In this document: positions 8,623 through 16,801 of the stretch, piece by piece
Layout: each line of letters starts with the position of its first letter
Numbering within the stretch: the first letter of the stretch is position 1
Source: an uncultured Bacteroidales bacterium
GTDB taxonomy: Bacteria > Bacteroidota > Bacteroidia > Bacteroidales > Bacteroidaceae
Assembly (NCBI GenBank): GCA_902785075.1
Contig: CACZXN010000019.1
Coordinates: 1-37,633, forward strand
DNA: 37,633 nucleotides
Direction of reading: 5' to 3'
Translations under genes and position numbers: made by a program
Notes under the pieces: generated by a model
What the model saw: the letters and a program-made list of their open reading frames with translations, nothing else
Told to the model about the DNA's origin: nothing
Databases searched by the model: none

Positions 8623-9334
8623 CAAGAACCAAATCAAACATATCAGAAGTCTGGAACACAAGAAATTCAGAGACCAATATGGTGTGTTCGTCGCTGAAGG
8701 GCCAAAAGTAGTGAACGACCTCAAGGGACATTTCGAGTTGGTGGAACTATTCGAAGGCGAAGATGCTGACAAAGTCAGTTTTCTTGACACCCCACAACAT
8801 CTACTTGCCATTTTCAAGAAACGCGATAGCAGTTCTGCCCTTCAATCGTATTTCGCTGCCATGAAACGTCAGCAACCGACATTGTCACTTGCACTCGACA
8901 ACGTACAGAACCCAGGTAATCTAGGTACCATCATACGCCTTGCCGACTGGTTTGGTATCGAACATATTTTCTGCTCGCCAGGCTGTGCCGACATTTATAA
9001 TCCCAAAGTCGTACAAGCCACAATGGGTGCCCTTGCACGTGTTCAGATACATGAAGTCAACCTTCCGCAATTCATGACAGAGGTACAGGAAGCAGGAACA
9101 GATTTCCCTATCTATGGGACATTCCTAGACGGTGAAAACATTTACAACACATCGTTGAAGCCTCACGGATTGATTGTGATGGGTAATGAAGGGCATGGGA
9201 TTTCTGCAGAGGTGGCAAAACTCGTCACACACCGACTACTCATTCCCAACTATCCGCAAGGTCGCGAAACAAGTGAATCACTCAATGTAGCCATCGCTAC
9301 AGCTATCGTATGCTCGGAATTCAGAAGAAGATAA
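8615..9334 (+). CDS. TrmH/SpoU-family RNA 2'-O-methyltransferase
   Basis: This SPOUT methyltransferase should transfer a methyl group from S-adenosylmethionine to a ribose 2'-OH in rRNA or tRNA. All three SpoU motifs are present: NPGNLGTIIRLADWFGI, MGNEGHGIS and ESLNVAIATAIV. The N-terminal 90 residues (SKNQIKHIRSLEHKKFRDQ, then VAEGPKVV) are the substrate-binding domain seen in RlmB/TsnR-like members. The start is GTG at 8615, preceded by GGAGG five bases upstream, one of the few clear Shine-Dalgarno sites here. The target nucleotide cannot be deduced. Confidence 0.92.
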   Translation: MISKNQIKHIRSLEHKKFRDQYGVFVAEGPKVVNDLKGHFELVELFEGEDADKVSFLDTPQHLLAIFKKRDSSSALQSYFAAMKRQQPTLSLALDNVQNPGNLGTIIRLADWFGIEHIFCSPGCADIYNPKVVQATMGALARVQIHEVNLPQFMTEVQEAGTDFPIYGTFLDGENIYNTSLKPHGLIVMGNEGHGISAEVAKLVTHRLLIPNYPQGRETSESLNVAIATAIVCSEFRRR

Positions 9335-9342
9335 ATCGCTTG

Positions 9343-11658
9343 ATGAAAGCTGTCAACCATACTGCACTAGCCGTCATCATCTTGTTGCTAACGATGTTAG
9401 CTTCAGGTTGTTCTGTTGACCGTTTCATTAGCGAAGATGAATACTTCCTGAAACAAACACAAGTGGTTTCCGCCAACCCGAAAGCAACGAAAAACCTACT
9501 ACTCGAGGACTATATCCTACAGACCCCCAACAGCAAATGGTTTGGAGCAAAGATTCCACTCAAGATTTACTGTCTGGGAGGTGTTGACACAACCAACTGG
9601 GCAACACGATTGTTCCGTAAGATTGGTCAAGACCCCGTTATCTTTGACCAACTCAAGGCAGAGCGTACCATGCAAGACCTCCAACAAGTGTTGTACAATG
9701 AAGGGTATATGCATGCAGATATCCAACTTGGCAAGACCGTCAAAGGAAAGAAGATTAACATCACCTATCTCGTAGATCCAGGTACACAGTTCAGCATCCG
9801 CAACATCAAACGTAATATTGATGACCCTGTGCTTGAACAATTAATCAGTCATGACGACACCTTAAACTCTTTGCTGCAACACGGAATGCCGTTCAACATC
9901 AACCGCCTCAACGAAGAGCGCAACCGAATCACTACCTATCTACGCACAACTGGCTACTATAAATTCTACAAGGAGCTCATCACCTTTGAGGCTGACACTT
10001 GTAGGGGTAGCACAGAGGTAGACATCACCATGAACATACCTCTCTATCTTGACAACAACCGCTCCACCCCACATCAGCACCAGCAGTACCACATCGGTAA
10101 CCTCAATTACTTTGTCGATACAAACGGTTTAACAGATACGCTTCAGCTCAATTGTATCAGACACAAGGGAACCAACATCTACTACAGCGACCGACTGCGC
10201 TACCGTCCGAATTTGCTTACCTCCAACACATTGCTTCGGGCTGGTGACCTCTACAACGAAAACTATCAGAAACTCACGTATAGATACCTCACACGGCTTC
10301 AAGCCCTCAGTTATTCGAACATCAAGTTTGAAGAACAAGACGATGAACCCGATCCTATCCTCGACTGTAACATTATCGTCAATCATGCTGCATCGAAATC
10401 CATTAGTTTCGACCTCGAAGGCACGAACTCAGCAGGCGATCTCGGAATTGCTGCCAGTACGTCCTTTCGTCACAAAAACCTGTTCCGAGGCTCTGAAAGT
10501 CTGATGGTGAAACTTCGTGGGGCTTATGAAGCCATCACAGGTCTTGAAGGCTATGACGGACACAACTATATTGAATTAGGCGGAGAGGCCACATTGGGTT
10601 TCCCTGGTTTTCTGATGCCAGTTGTCAGCAAACGATTCGGAGCACTTCACAGTGCCACATCTGAAATATCGTTGCAATACAACATGCAAAACCGTCCTGA
10701 ATTCAACAGACGTGTGCTTACTGCAGCATGGAGATACAAATGGAGCAATGTCAATCAGAAAACAGCACACCGTTTTGACCTGTTGGAAATTAACTATGTC
10801 TATATGCCTTGGATATCAAAGACCTTCAAGGAACAGTATCTTGATTCACTGGGTAAGACAAATGCCATCTTGAAATACAACTACGAGAACCTTCTGATTA
10901 CCAAACTGGGATACACCTACGCCTATAATTCCTTGGGTACAGCTACAACGACCACGTATGGAAAGAATGCATATACCATCAAGTTCAATATCGAGACAGC
11001 AGGTAACCTTCTGGAAGGCTTAACAGGCATTTTCGAAACCAAATACACCGAAGACGGGAAACGGAAGTTCTGCGGCATCGCTTACGCACAATATGTAAAA
11101 GGAGATTTTGACTTCTCGAAGAGTTTCCGAATTGACAAAAACAACTCGGTTGCCTTCCATGCTGCCATAGGGGTTGCTTACCCATACGGTAACTCCAACA
11201 TCTTGCCTTTCGAGAAACGCTATTTCGCTGGTGGAGCCAATAGTGTGAGAGGATGGTCAGTACGTTCGCTTGGACCAGGAAAGTATAACGGAGCTGACCG
11301 AGGTATCAACTTCATCAACCAGTCAGGTGACCTGAAACTCGACCTCAGCATTGAATATCGTGCATTCCTGTTCTGGAAATTCAATGGAGCATTGTTCATT
11401 GATGCAGGAAACATCTGGACCATACGCGATTATGCTGATCAACCTGGCGGAGCATTCCGACTGAACGAATTCTACAAACAGATTGCAGTTGCCTATGGAC
11501 TTGGTCTGCGAATGAACCTCGACTTCTTTATTCTACGCTTCGATGCGGGTATGAAGGCCATCAATCCTGCCTATAAGGGACGTGACCACTACCCTATCGC
11601 TCATCCTGTTTTAAGTCGCGATTTCACCTTCCACTTTGCTGTCGGATTACCATTCTGA
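9343..11658 (+). CDS. tamL: BamA/TamA-family outer-membrane lipoprotein (TamL-like)
   Basis: The 771-residue protein begins with a lipoprotein signal (LLLTMLASGC, Cys 23), continues with POTRA-like repeats (residues about 40-320, including RNITYLV-type strands and HGMPFNINRLNEERNRI) and ends in a 16-strand-type barrel with the signature ARYFAGGANSVRGW-like segment (RYFAGGANSVRGWSVR) and a terminal Phe (FAVGLPF). The lipid anchor on an Omp85 barrel is the mark of the Bacteroidetes TamL type, thought to insert outer-membrane proteins with TamB. No tamB is present in this window. The ATG at 9343 gives a proper signal peptide and is preferred over 9310. It lies 8 bp after the methyltransferase gene. 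Confidence 0.88.
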   Translation: MKAVNHTALAVIILLLTMLASGCSVDRFISEDEYFLKQTQVVSANPKATKNLLLEDYILQTPNSKWFGAKIPLKIYCLGGVDTTNWATRLFRKIGQDPVIFDQLKAERTMQDLQQVLYNEGYMHADIQLGKTVKGKKINITYLVDPGTQFSIRNIKRNIDDPVLEQLISHDDTLNSLLQHGMPFNINRLNEERNRITTYLRTTGYYKFYKELITFEADTCRGSTEVDITMNIPLYLDNNRSTPHQHQQYHIGNLNYFVDTNGLTDTLQLNCIRHKGTNIYYSDRLRYRPNLLTSNTLLRAGDLYNENYQKLTYRYLTRLQALSYSNIKFEEQDDEPDPILDCNIIVNHAASKSISFDLEGTNSAGDLGIAASTSFRHKNLFRGSESLMVKLRGAYEAITGLEGYDGHNYIELGGEATLGFPGFLMPVVSKRFGALHSATSEISLQYNMQNRPEFNRRVLTAAWRYKWSNVNQKTAHRFDLLEINYVYMPWISKTFKEQYLDSLGKTNAILKYNYENLLITKLGYTYAYNSLGTATTTTYGKNAYTIKFNIETAGNLLEGLTGIFETKYTEDGKRKFCGIAYAQYVKGDFDFSKSFRIDKNNSVAFHAAIGVAYPYGNSNILPFEKRYFAGGANSVRGWSVRSLGPGKYNGADRGINFINQSGDLKLDLSIEYRAFLFWKFNGALFIDAGNIWTIRDYADQPGGAFRLNEFYKQIAVAYGLGLRMNLDFFILRFDAGMKAINPAYKGRDHYPIAHPVLSRDFTFHFAVGLPF

Positions 11659-11670
11659 TAATAAACAAAA

Positions 11671-11696
11671 AGAACGCAAACCTGGGTTTGCGTTCT
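11671..11696 (+). terminator. Hairpin terminator after the pgk-tamL unit
   Basis: The inverted repeat AGAACGCAAAC / GTTTGCGTTCT with a short loop begins 12 bp after the tamL stop. The T tract that follows is weak. It lies in a convergent gap and may also serve the minus-strand gene that ends at 11740. Confidence 0.75.
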
Positions 11697-11739
11697 GAAT
11701 TTGTAGCGGCTACAGAATCTTTTTCATATCCATGTTTCC

Positions 11740-12870
11740 TTACCTGATCACTATCTTATGACCATTCTTTATATATAAGCCGGGGACGGTGGGCTTGCCT
11801 GTAAGGCGACGACCCTGTAGGTCGTAAATCTCTGAACTCTCAACTTTCAACTTTCCACTTTCAACTTGATAAATGCCGGTTATGTCGTTGACGGTAATCA
11901 GGATATCATCCAGCGCGATGTAGTTGTTGTCGTAGCCGTGGTGGTAGAAGGCAATCCAGACGCTCTGCCCGGCGTAGGCCGAGAGGTCGAGGGTCTGCTG
12001 CGTCCAGTCGCCCTGCTCTGCGGTGGGCGTTATGTCGACGAGGGTGGTCCTGCCCGTGTCGTTGCCCCACAACATTACGGAGTACTTGTCCTCAGGGTAT
12101 TCTTTGTTGACGCGGAACCACCACGAGAGGGTGACCTTCTGACCGGCTGACAGGACAATCTCAGGCGATACCAGATAGTCGTCGGCCTGCATACCTTCTC
12201 CTATCCACGAGTACGAGGTGGCAAGACGTTCGCCGGAATGGGCGGTCAATTCGGTGCTGGTGGGTTGTATCATCCAAGAGATGAAGTCCTGGTTGGCGTT
12301 GATGACCGTCCAACCGTCCAGACCGTTCTCGAAGTCCTGGCTATAGGGGAATTCGGTGACGGGTTGGCTAGTTTCCACAGGCCGGTAGATGGCCTGGCTA
12401 TAGCCATCGGCATCTGTATTGTACAGCGCCTCGGTCTCTCCATCGGCAGAGAGGAAGCGCTCAAAGATTTCGTCGCAGAACTCCACTGTCTCGCCAGTGG
12501 AATGGAAGCCCTGATGATAAAGCGTGTTGACGAACTTCTCGGCAGGCACGGTGTTGTTCCAGCAGATACTGATGGCATAGCGCAGGTTCTGGCCGTCCTC
12601 AGTCTCGAAGAGGTACTGCTCGGTGAGTTCGTTGGTGGCGTCTACCCAATACCATTTGTGCCAGCTTTGGTACGGGTCTTCCCAGTATTCGAGCTGGTTG
12701 TTTCCGTCCTGCCACCACTCCTTCTTCTGCATGTGCTGCTCCACATCAGCGATGCTGCAGCCCCACTGACGCAGGGGATCGAAGTTGAGGATGTCGGACT
12801 CTGTTGTCTGTGCATTTACTTGGAATGCCACGGCGCATATCAGCGCCACGATGGTTACGATTCTTTTCAT
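11740..12870 (-). CDS. Secreted choice-of-anchor J domain protein with C-terminal sorting tail
   Basis: The 376-residue protein has a signal peptide ending AFQVNAQ. Residues about 22-165 are unrecognised. Residues about 170-325 form a choice-of-anchor J/MAM-like beta-sandwich (FPYSQDFENGLDGWTVIN, SPEIVLSAGQKVTLSWWF, YIALDDILI). The end (EIYDLQGRRL, GLYIKNGHKIVIR) is the same type of tail as in the protein at the window start. Between the domain and the tail, five 7-bp repeat units are read in frame. The DNA looks GC-richer than the genes on either side of the cluster. It is probably surface-exposed or secreted; binding target unknown. Confidence 0.8.
   Translation of the reverse strand: MKRIVTIVALICAVAFQVNAQTTESDILNFDPLRQWGCSIADVEQHMQKKEWWQDGNNQLEYWEDPYQSWHKWYWVDATNELTEQYLFETEDGQNLRYAISICWNNTVPAEKFVNTLYHQGFHSTGETVEFCDEIFERFLSADGETEALYNTDADGYSQAIYRPVETSQPVTEFPYSQDFENGLDGWTVINANQDFISWMIQPTSTELTAHSGERLATSYSWIGEGMQADDYLVSPEIVLSAGQKVTLSWWFRVNKEYPEDKYSVMLWGNDTGRTTLVDITPTAEQGDWTQQTLDLSAYAGQSVWIAFYHHGYDNNYIALDDILITVNDITGIYQVESGKLKVESSEIYDLQGRRLTGKPTVPGLYIKNGHKIVIR
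11831..11865. repeat. In-frame heptamer array inside a coding region
   Basis: Five 7-bp units (TCTGAAC, TCTCAAC, TTTCAAC, TTTCCAC, TTTCAAC, plus-strand reading) lie in the linker of the secreted protein and encode VESGKLKVESSE-like residues. The same unit family recurs at 18081 inside another gene. Confidence 0.85.
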
Positions 12871-12912
12871 GATTTTATTTATTTAGAATTAATGAATGAT
12901 TATACCTTATTA

Positions 12913-13101
12913 TTATAGAATTCCTGCTTTCCGCATCTTTTGGCGCTGCTCTTCGTTCTGGTGAATGAAGCGCTCAATGAAGACGTTCTGATCGCCTATA
13001 CGCCACCGTTGGTAAATGATGACGGCCACAAGCACCAGCACCACCACGATAAGGGCGGCGGCTAACGCAACTGTGAGGACGAGTGTTATATCCATAAGCA
13101 T
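12913..13101 (-). CDS. Small single-pass membrane protein
   Basis: This 62-residue (or 60 from a second Met) product has a long N-terminal hydrophobic helix (LVLTVALAAALIVVVLVLVA) followed by a basic/polar tail (YQRWR, then FIERFIHQNEEQRQKMRK). A longer open frame reaches 13347, but it would run through the promoter box and into the neighbouring gene, so I chose the short form. It lies between a regulator gene and a secreted protein on the same strand. Function unknown. Confidence 0.6.
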   Translation of the reverse strand: MLMDITLVLTVALAAALIVVVLVLVAVIIYQRWRIGDQNVFIERFIHQNEEQRQKMRKAGIL

Positions 13102-13121
13102 CGTATTTTTGAATTTTGCTG

Positions 13122-13129
13122 CAAAATTA
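13122..13129 (-). promoter_or_regulatory. -7 box before the small membrane protein
   Basis: On the minus strand TAATTTTG matches TAnnTTTG and lies about 20 bp before the start codon chosen for the small membrane protein. It could also transcribe the secreted protein gene downstream. No clear -33 TTTG is visible. Confidence 0.5.
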
Positions 13130-13246
13130 CGCTGTTTCTTGGATACAATAGTCCCATGGTAGGAAAAAAAAGTCTCAAAATGAGAAAAACTAAAGCCTGA
13201 CAAAGATTGCCAGGCTTCAATATTTCGATGAAATGGGCGTTTTTTG

Positions 13247-14959
13247 CTATTTTCTTGCCACTTTGCGATAATCCGATGGCGACATGCCGTAAACTTCGCT
13301 AAAGATGCGGAAGAATGAACTGCGGGAGAAGCCCGAGAGTTCGGCAATCAGTGCCACAGGGTCGTTGGTGGTGGCCAGCAGACGGGCAGCATAACGCAGA
13401 CGGTATTCGTTGAGGAAACCATTTACGCTCTTACCATTGGTACAGGTACTGATAGCATCGGTAATGTAGTGCTCGTTGGTTCCAAGGAGCTGGGCCAGAC
13501 GAGTGCGGTCGAGGTCGGCATCAGTATAAATGCTGTCTGACGAGTCCATGAGGTCGCAGATACGGCAGAAGAGCTGCTGATTGGCTGTCAGGTTTTCTTG
13601 AGGTTCAGCCTTTAATTCTTCGATAGCCTGTTGCTGCTCCCGTTCGCGCAGCTCTATCTCGGCCAGCAAGCGGCGGTTCTTCTCAAGGAGCACCTTATTA
13701 TATATACGTGCGCGCACAAAAAGACAACCAATAAGTAGAATGACAAGGACGGCTGCGACAAGCAGGACACGATGGATGCGAGTCTCGCTTTTAGCATCGT
13801 TCAGCGCCAACTCCTTCTCATGGGTCTGGTAGATGAACGCCAGTTCGGTTGCATCGTTTTGCTTCTGCCAGACGAGGGCAGAGTCGATTGCAGCGCTGAC
13901 ACTGTCGGCAAGTACCAGTGCGTCGGCATTGCGTCCAGCCTTTCGGTAGGCCGTGTAGCGTGGAGAGAGACGGTCAGCGATGTTGTCGAATGTCATCTTA
14001 GCGCCGTCGGTAGCCAAATAGGTGCTGTCAAGTTGCTCGTACCAGTAGGCAGCCTCGTCGTAACGACCAGCCGCCATCAGGTATTCGGCAGCCGCGGTGT
14101 AGCCATTGGGCTCCATCAGACGGCTACGGGGAATAGCAGAATAAATGGCGGCAGCCTCGGCAGTATGACCTGATTCTTGCAAGAGCAATGCACGCTGAAG
14201 TGCCACATGGCCTTTCCATTCCTCAATGATTAGCGAGTCATCATGCTCTTGCTCGGCTAGTTCGAGTCCTTGTGCGCTACGGTCAAGCCATGCTAATGCC
14301 CCTTCGAGGTCTCCCGATGTATGGTAAATAGTAGCTATGTTCATACAGACCCAAGCCATACCCCACCCTTTTCTGCTTTCATGTTTGGCATTCTCTTGTT
14401 TTGCCTCGTAGGCTTTCTGTCCCGTGAGCTTTGCTTCATCGAACTGGTGCAACTGCAGTTGGATATCCGCCATGAGCATCAGCAAAGCTGACTCATTATC
14501 TTTGGGGAATGCCTCGTTTCCCTTTGCCAATGACAGCAATTTAGAGATGACGTTCATTGCTCCCTCCATGTCGCCTCGACGGAAGCGAAGATATGCCCAG
14601 CGATATCCTGCATCGGTATAGGTATACCAATCTTGCGAAGGATCTGCGTCATACCCTTCGTAAGCCTTCTTATAGAAATGCTCCGCTATCCGCATCTGCC
14701 ACCCTTGGTCGTAGGCCATCCCTCTCAGATGGTCGGCCTTCGCTGTGCTGACAATCTTTGCCTGCTCCATGCTGTCAATGACGACCAATGTACGTTCCAG
14801 GTCTTTTGCCTGAAACGCTTCATCCAACTGATGCCACGCAGTCTGTTCCTTAACATCAGTCGTCGTATCGCTGCTGTTCGTGCAACCAGTCATCATCGCC
14901 ACTACGGCGACAACGGCAGTCAAGATAACGAAATATCTGCCCTTTCTCATAAGCGTCAT
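13247..14959 (-). CDS. Membrane-anchored TPR/AraC-type transcription regulator
   Basis: The 570-residue protein starts with a hydrophobic segment carrying a lipobox-like MMTGC (Cys 25-26). Residues about 40-380 are helical TPR-like repeats and lie outside the membrane. A transmembrane helix follows (VLLVAAVLVILLIGCLFV, about 390-410), then a coiled coil (LLAEIELREREQQQAIEEL) and an AraC-type HTH domain (LAQLLGTNEHYITDAIS, then YRLRYAARLL and SGFSRSSFFRIFSEVYGMSP). It resembles Bacteroidetes one-component sensors that detect an outside signal and bind DNA at the membrane. ATG at 14959 and 14950 are both possible starts. The two genes just downstream are plausible targets, by position only. Confidence 0.85.
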   Translation of the reverse strand: MTLMRKGRYFVILTAVVAVVAMMTGCTNSSDTTTDVKEQTAWHQLDEAFQAKDLERTLVVIDSMEQAKIVSTAKADHLRGMAYDQGWQMRIAEHFYKKAYEGYDADPSQDWYTYTDAGYRWAYLRFRRGDMEGAMNVISKLLSLAKGNEAFPKDNESALLMLMADIQLQLHQFDEAKLTGQKAYEAKQENAKHESRKGWGMAWVCMNIATIYHTSGDLEGALAWLDRSAQGLELAEQEHDDSLIIEEWKGHVALQRALLLQESGHTAEAAAIYSAIPRSRLMEPNGYTAAAEYLMAAGRYDEAAYWYEQLDSTYLATDGAKMTFDNIADRLSPRYTAYRKAGRNADALVLADSVSAAIDSALVWQKQNDATELAFIYQTHEKELALNDAKSETRIHRVLLVAAVLVILLIGCLFVRARIYNKVLLEKNRRLLAEIELREREQQQAIEELKAEPQENLTANQQLFCRICDLMDSSDSIYTDADLDRTRLAQLLGTNEHYITDAISTCTNGKSVNGFLNEYRLRYAARLLATTNDPVALIAELSGFSRSSFFRIFSEVYGMSPSDYRKVARK

Positions 14960-14995
14960 TCACATAATTGATGCAAACCCTCTTCCTTCTTAGTT

Positions 14996-15031
14996 CTTGA
15001 AACCCTTGAAACTTTTGAAACTCTTGGAACC
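14996..15031. repeat. Nonamer tandem repeat
   Basis: Four 9-bp units, CTTGAAACC, CTTGAAACT, TTTGAAACT and CTTGGAACC, lie head to tail in the gap upstream of the AraC-type regulator. They belong to the same class of short-period intergenic repeats as the arrays near the window start but have a different period. Confidence 0.8.
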
Positions 15032-15104
15032 TCTTACATCATCTTTTGATAAACAGTTTACTTGTTTGCCTAGCGGCGAACTAAAGTTTCTCAGTTCTGG
15101 ATTT

Positions 15105-15338
15105 TTATAAGTTTTTTTCCTTCCAGTCCACACATTGAATATCAGGCATCTGACTAAAGTGCTTGATGTTATGCGTGACAACAGTAAGGCCATAATGACG
15201 AGCGGTGACAGCAATAAGAATGTCAAAGTCACCCACACTCAGTCCCTTACTGGCAAGACTCTGACGGATTTCGGCATAATCACGCACCCAATCTCCAAGT
15301 GGCAAGACTGTAAATGTCGATTCTATCTCTTCAGGCAG
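15105..15338 (-). pseudogene. VapC-like PIN-domain toxin, C-terminal remnant
   Basis: About 78 residues match the C-terminal half of a VapC ribonuclease toxin: LPEEIESTFTVLPLGDW, then GLSVGDFDILIAVTARH and LTVVTHNIKHFSQMPDI, ending DWK. The acidic GDFD and the THNIKHF signature are present. The N-terminal half with the first catalytic Asp is missing, no normal start codon exists, and upstream the sequence switches into an M13 peptidase fragment in another frame. No antitoxin gene is seen beside it. It is almost certainly non-functional. Confidence 0.75.
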
Positions 15339-15346
15339 CCGTGGAC

Positions 15347-15454
15347 AGCCAGGTTCTCGCCGAGGGTCATGCGCCCGTTGGCGTGCAGACCCGGCAACAC
15401 CTCGATGGCATCGAAGAAGTCGGCATACATGTCGGCCTTCTCCTGGAACTTTGC
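15347..15454 (-). pseudogene. M13 (PepO/neprilysin-like) metallopeptidase fragment
   Basis: Translating the minus strand in the frame that stops at 15323 gives AKFQEKADMYADFFDAIEVL, then PGLHANGRMTLGENLA. This is a well-conserved piece of M13 zinc peptidases; the GENxA motif with the third zinc ligand Glu lies at its end. The HExxH part and everything else is absent. It starts directly after the stop of the gene at 15474 and runs into the VapC remnant, so the two form a rearrangement scar. Confidence 0.7.
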
Positions 15455-15473
15455 TGTAGGACTCCCATTCTGA

Positions 15474-16433
15474 TTATTTCAACGAGTACCTATAAATCCT
15501 ATTATAGTCTAGTTCTATCATGCCAAGCTGGTAGAAATACTCAGTATCATACTCGTCTTTCGACATCGCCAGATGGTAGAAACGCCGCATATCCAGCATG
15601 TTCTTACTCACCGCAAAGTGTTGCTTTCCGTCCGAACCAAACCGGACCTTCTCCTTGTACAGAGGATGGTCGAAATTGCTCAAACGCAAGGCCTCAGCGC
15701 TTCCTGCCTCAATATTGCGCACACTCTCGCCCATACCAACGGTGTAATCACCCCGAGAAACGCCCGATATGGTAAAATCGAAAATCGGGTCACACTGGAA
15801 GGTCGTAAAACAGTATGCCTCGCTGTTGAATTTCGTAGAAGCTATACGTAGCGCAGTTCTCGTCAACCGTTCCACACAATCCTCACCTGTAGTAAGGCTC
15901 AATCGATAGTCACAGTCATAGAAGTGCACATTATCGTTGTAGAAACCCTCAGTCATCGTCGAAGGAACATGATAAGCTGTTGCATGACATTCGCTCAGCA
16001 CGTTCGTTGTTCCAAACGGAAGGTCTTCTGTCGGGCCTCCTCCCTTATACATCAACAAGTCGCCCTCAAACTCAGCGAAGCTGCCGTCTTGCGTCATCGA
16101 GCCCTTCACCATATCGAGGTAGCCCACAAGCCTGTATATGGCATCCAGTTTAGGAATTGCATACACATATATACGGTCGTTTGCATGAAACGATGTGCTC
16201 AACCTACGTACAACACGGTTGCTATCGTCAAGTTCGGTCAGCACTAAGTCCATCGCAGCTGCAACTTTCACATGTACCTTACGTGCTGGAGGTGTAACAC
16301 CTGGCAGATGCTCCGGTTCCTCCCAATGGTCGCCACGAGTACAGCTCACCACTCCTGTCAATATCGACACCAAAACAGCCAAGAGACACCATTTCTGACG
16401 ACCCATTTTTCCTATGTCAAGATCTGATTTCAT
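15474..16433 (-). CDS. Lipoprotein of uncertain family, possibly fimbrillin/FimB-Mfa2-like
   Basis: The 319-residue protein has a lipoprotein signal (LVSILTGVVSC; Cys about residue 31, or 22 if the second Met at 16406 is used). The mature part is rich in beta-strand and includes RLTRTALRIASTKF near residue 190, which recalls the core strand of fimbrillin-type proteins. I cannot assign it firmly to FimB/Mfa2. Two cysteine-containing segments (YCFTTFQCDP) could form a disulphide. It has its own upstream -7 box. Its stop abuts the peptidase/VapC scar. Confidence 0.65.
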   Translation of the reverse strand: MKSDLDIGKMGRQKWCLLAVLVSILTGVVSCTRGDHWEEPEHLPGVTPPARKVHVKVAAAMDLVLTELDDSNRVVRRLSTSFHANDRIYVYAIPKLDAIYRLVGYLDMVKGSMTQDGSFAEFEGDLLMYKGGGPTEDLPFGTTNVLSECHATAYHVPSTMTEGFYNDNVHFYDCDYRLSLTTGEDCVERLTRTALRIASTKFNSEAYCFTTFQCDPIFDFTISGVSRGDYTVGMGESVRNIEAGSAEALRLSNFDHPLYKEKVRFGSDGKQHFAVSKNMLDMRRFYHLAMSKDEYDTEYFYQLGMIELDYNRIYRYSLK

Positions 16434-16573
16434 ACATTACGAATTAATTAAAAAGGTTAGTTCAATTTGCGAAGATTCTATTGTTAGTTTTGAATTATAC
16501 TTCCTGATTTACATCCGTTTACATCCCTTTTTGTTTAGGGGCCACATTACAGAACCATCTCAAAATGGCACGA

Positions 16574-16581
16574 CAAAGTTA
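16574..16581 (-). promoter_or_regulatory. -7 box upstream of the lipoprotein gene
   Basis: On the minus strand TAACTTTG lies about 140 bp before the lipoprotein start. The predicted leader is long and AT-rich. A TTTG at 16596-16599 is closer than the usual -33 spacing. Confidence 0.4.
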
Positions 16582-16761
16582 CGAAAAGTTTTTTACAAAC
16601 TTGTCATACATATCCGATTTTGTGAAAAAATGAGCAAAAAAGGAGAATTTTGCAACGTCGAGGTAAGAAAGACGATGTCTATTAGAGTTGTTCATTTGTT
16701 GTTTGACTTTTTGCGTTCAACGATCTTATCATTACCGATCAACATTATCCAAATTGTTTGG

Positions 16762-16793
16762 CCCCTAAGGGAAAAAGTTTTTTCCCCTAAGGG
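16762..16793. repeat. Paired CCCCTAAGGG elements
   Basis: Two copies of CCCCTAAGGG flank an A5-G-T6 centre, so the pair can fold as an imperfect long hairpin. It lies in the 528-bp intergenic region 16434-16961, just before the three GTTGCA hairpins. The rest of that region (16434-16760) has two short TTTACATCC direct repeats and a -7 box, but no credible gene. Confidence 0.6.
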
Positions 16794-16801
16794 TAATTTA
16801 T

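Noticed and set aside
12873-12900. Shared leader-like sequence (TTTATTTAGAAT) here and at 37330
   Set aside because: It is short and AT-rich, so chance similarity is likely, and at 37330 it is not placed before a recognised gene.
12238-12918. Plus-strand open frame of 226 codons opposite the secreted protein
   Set aside because: It is a shadow of the GC-richer coding region on the minus strand, which has a signal peptide and a recognised domain.
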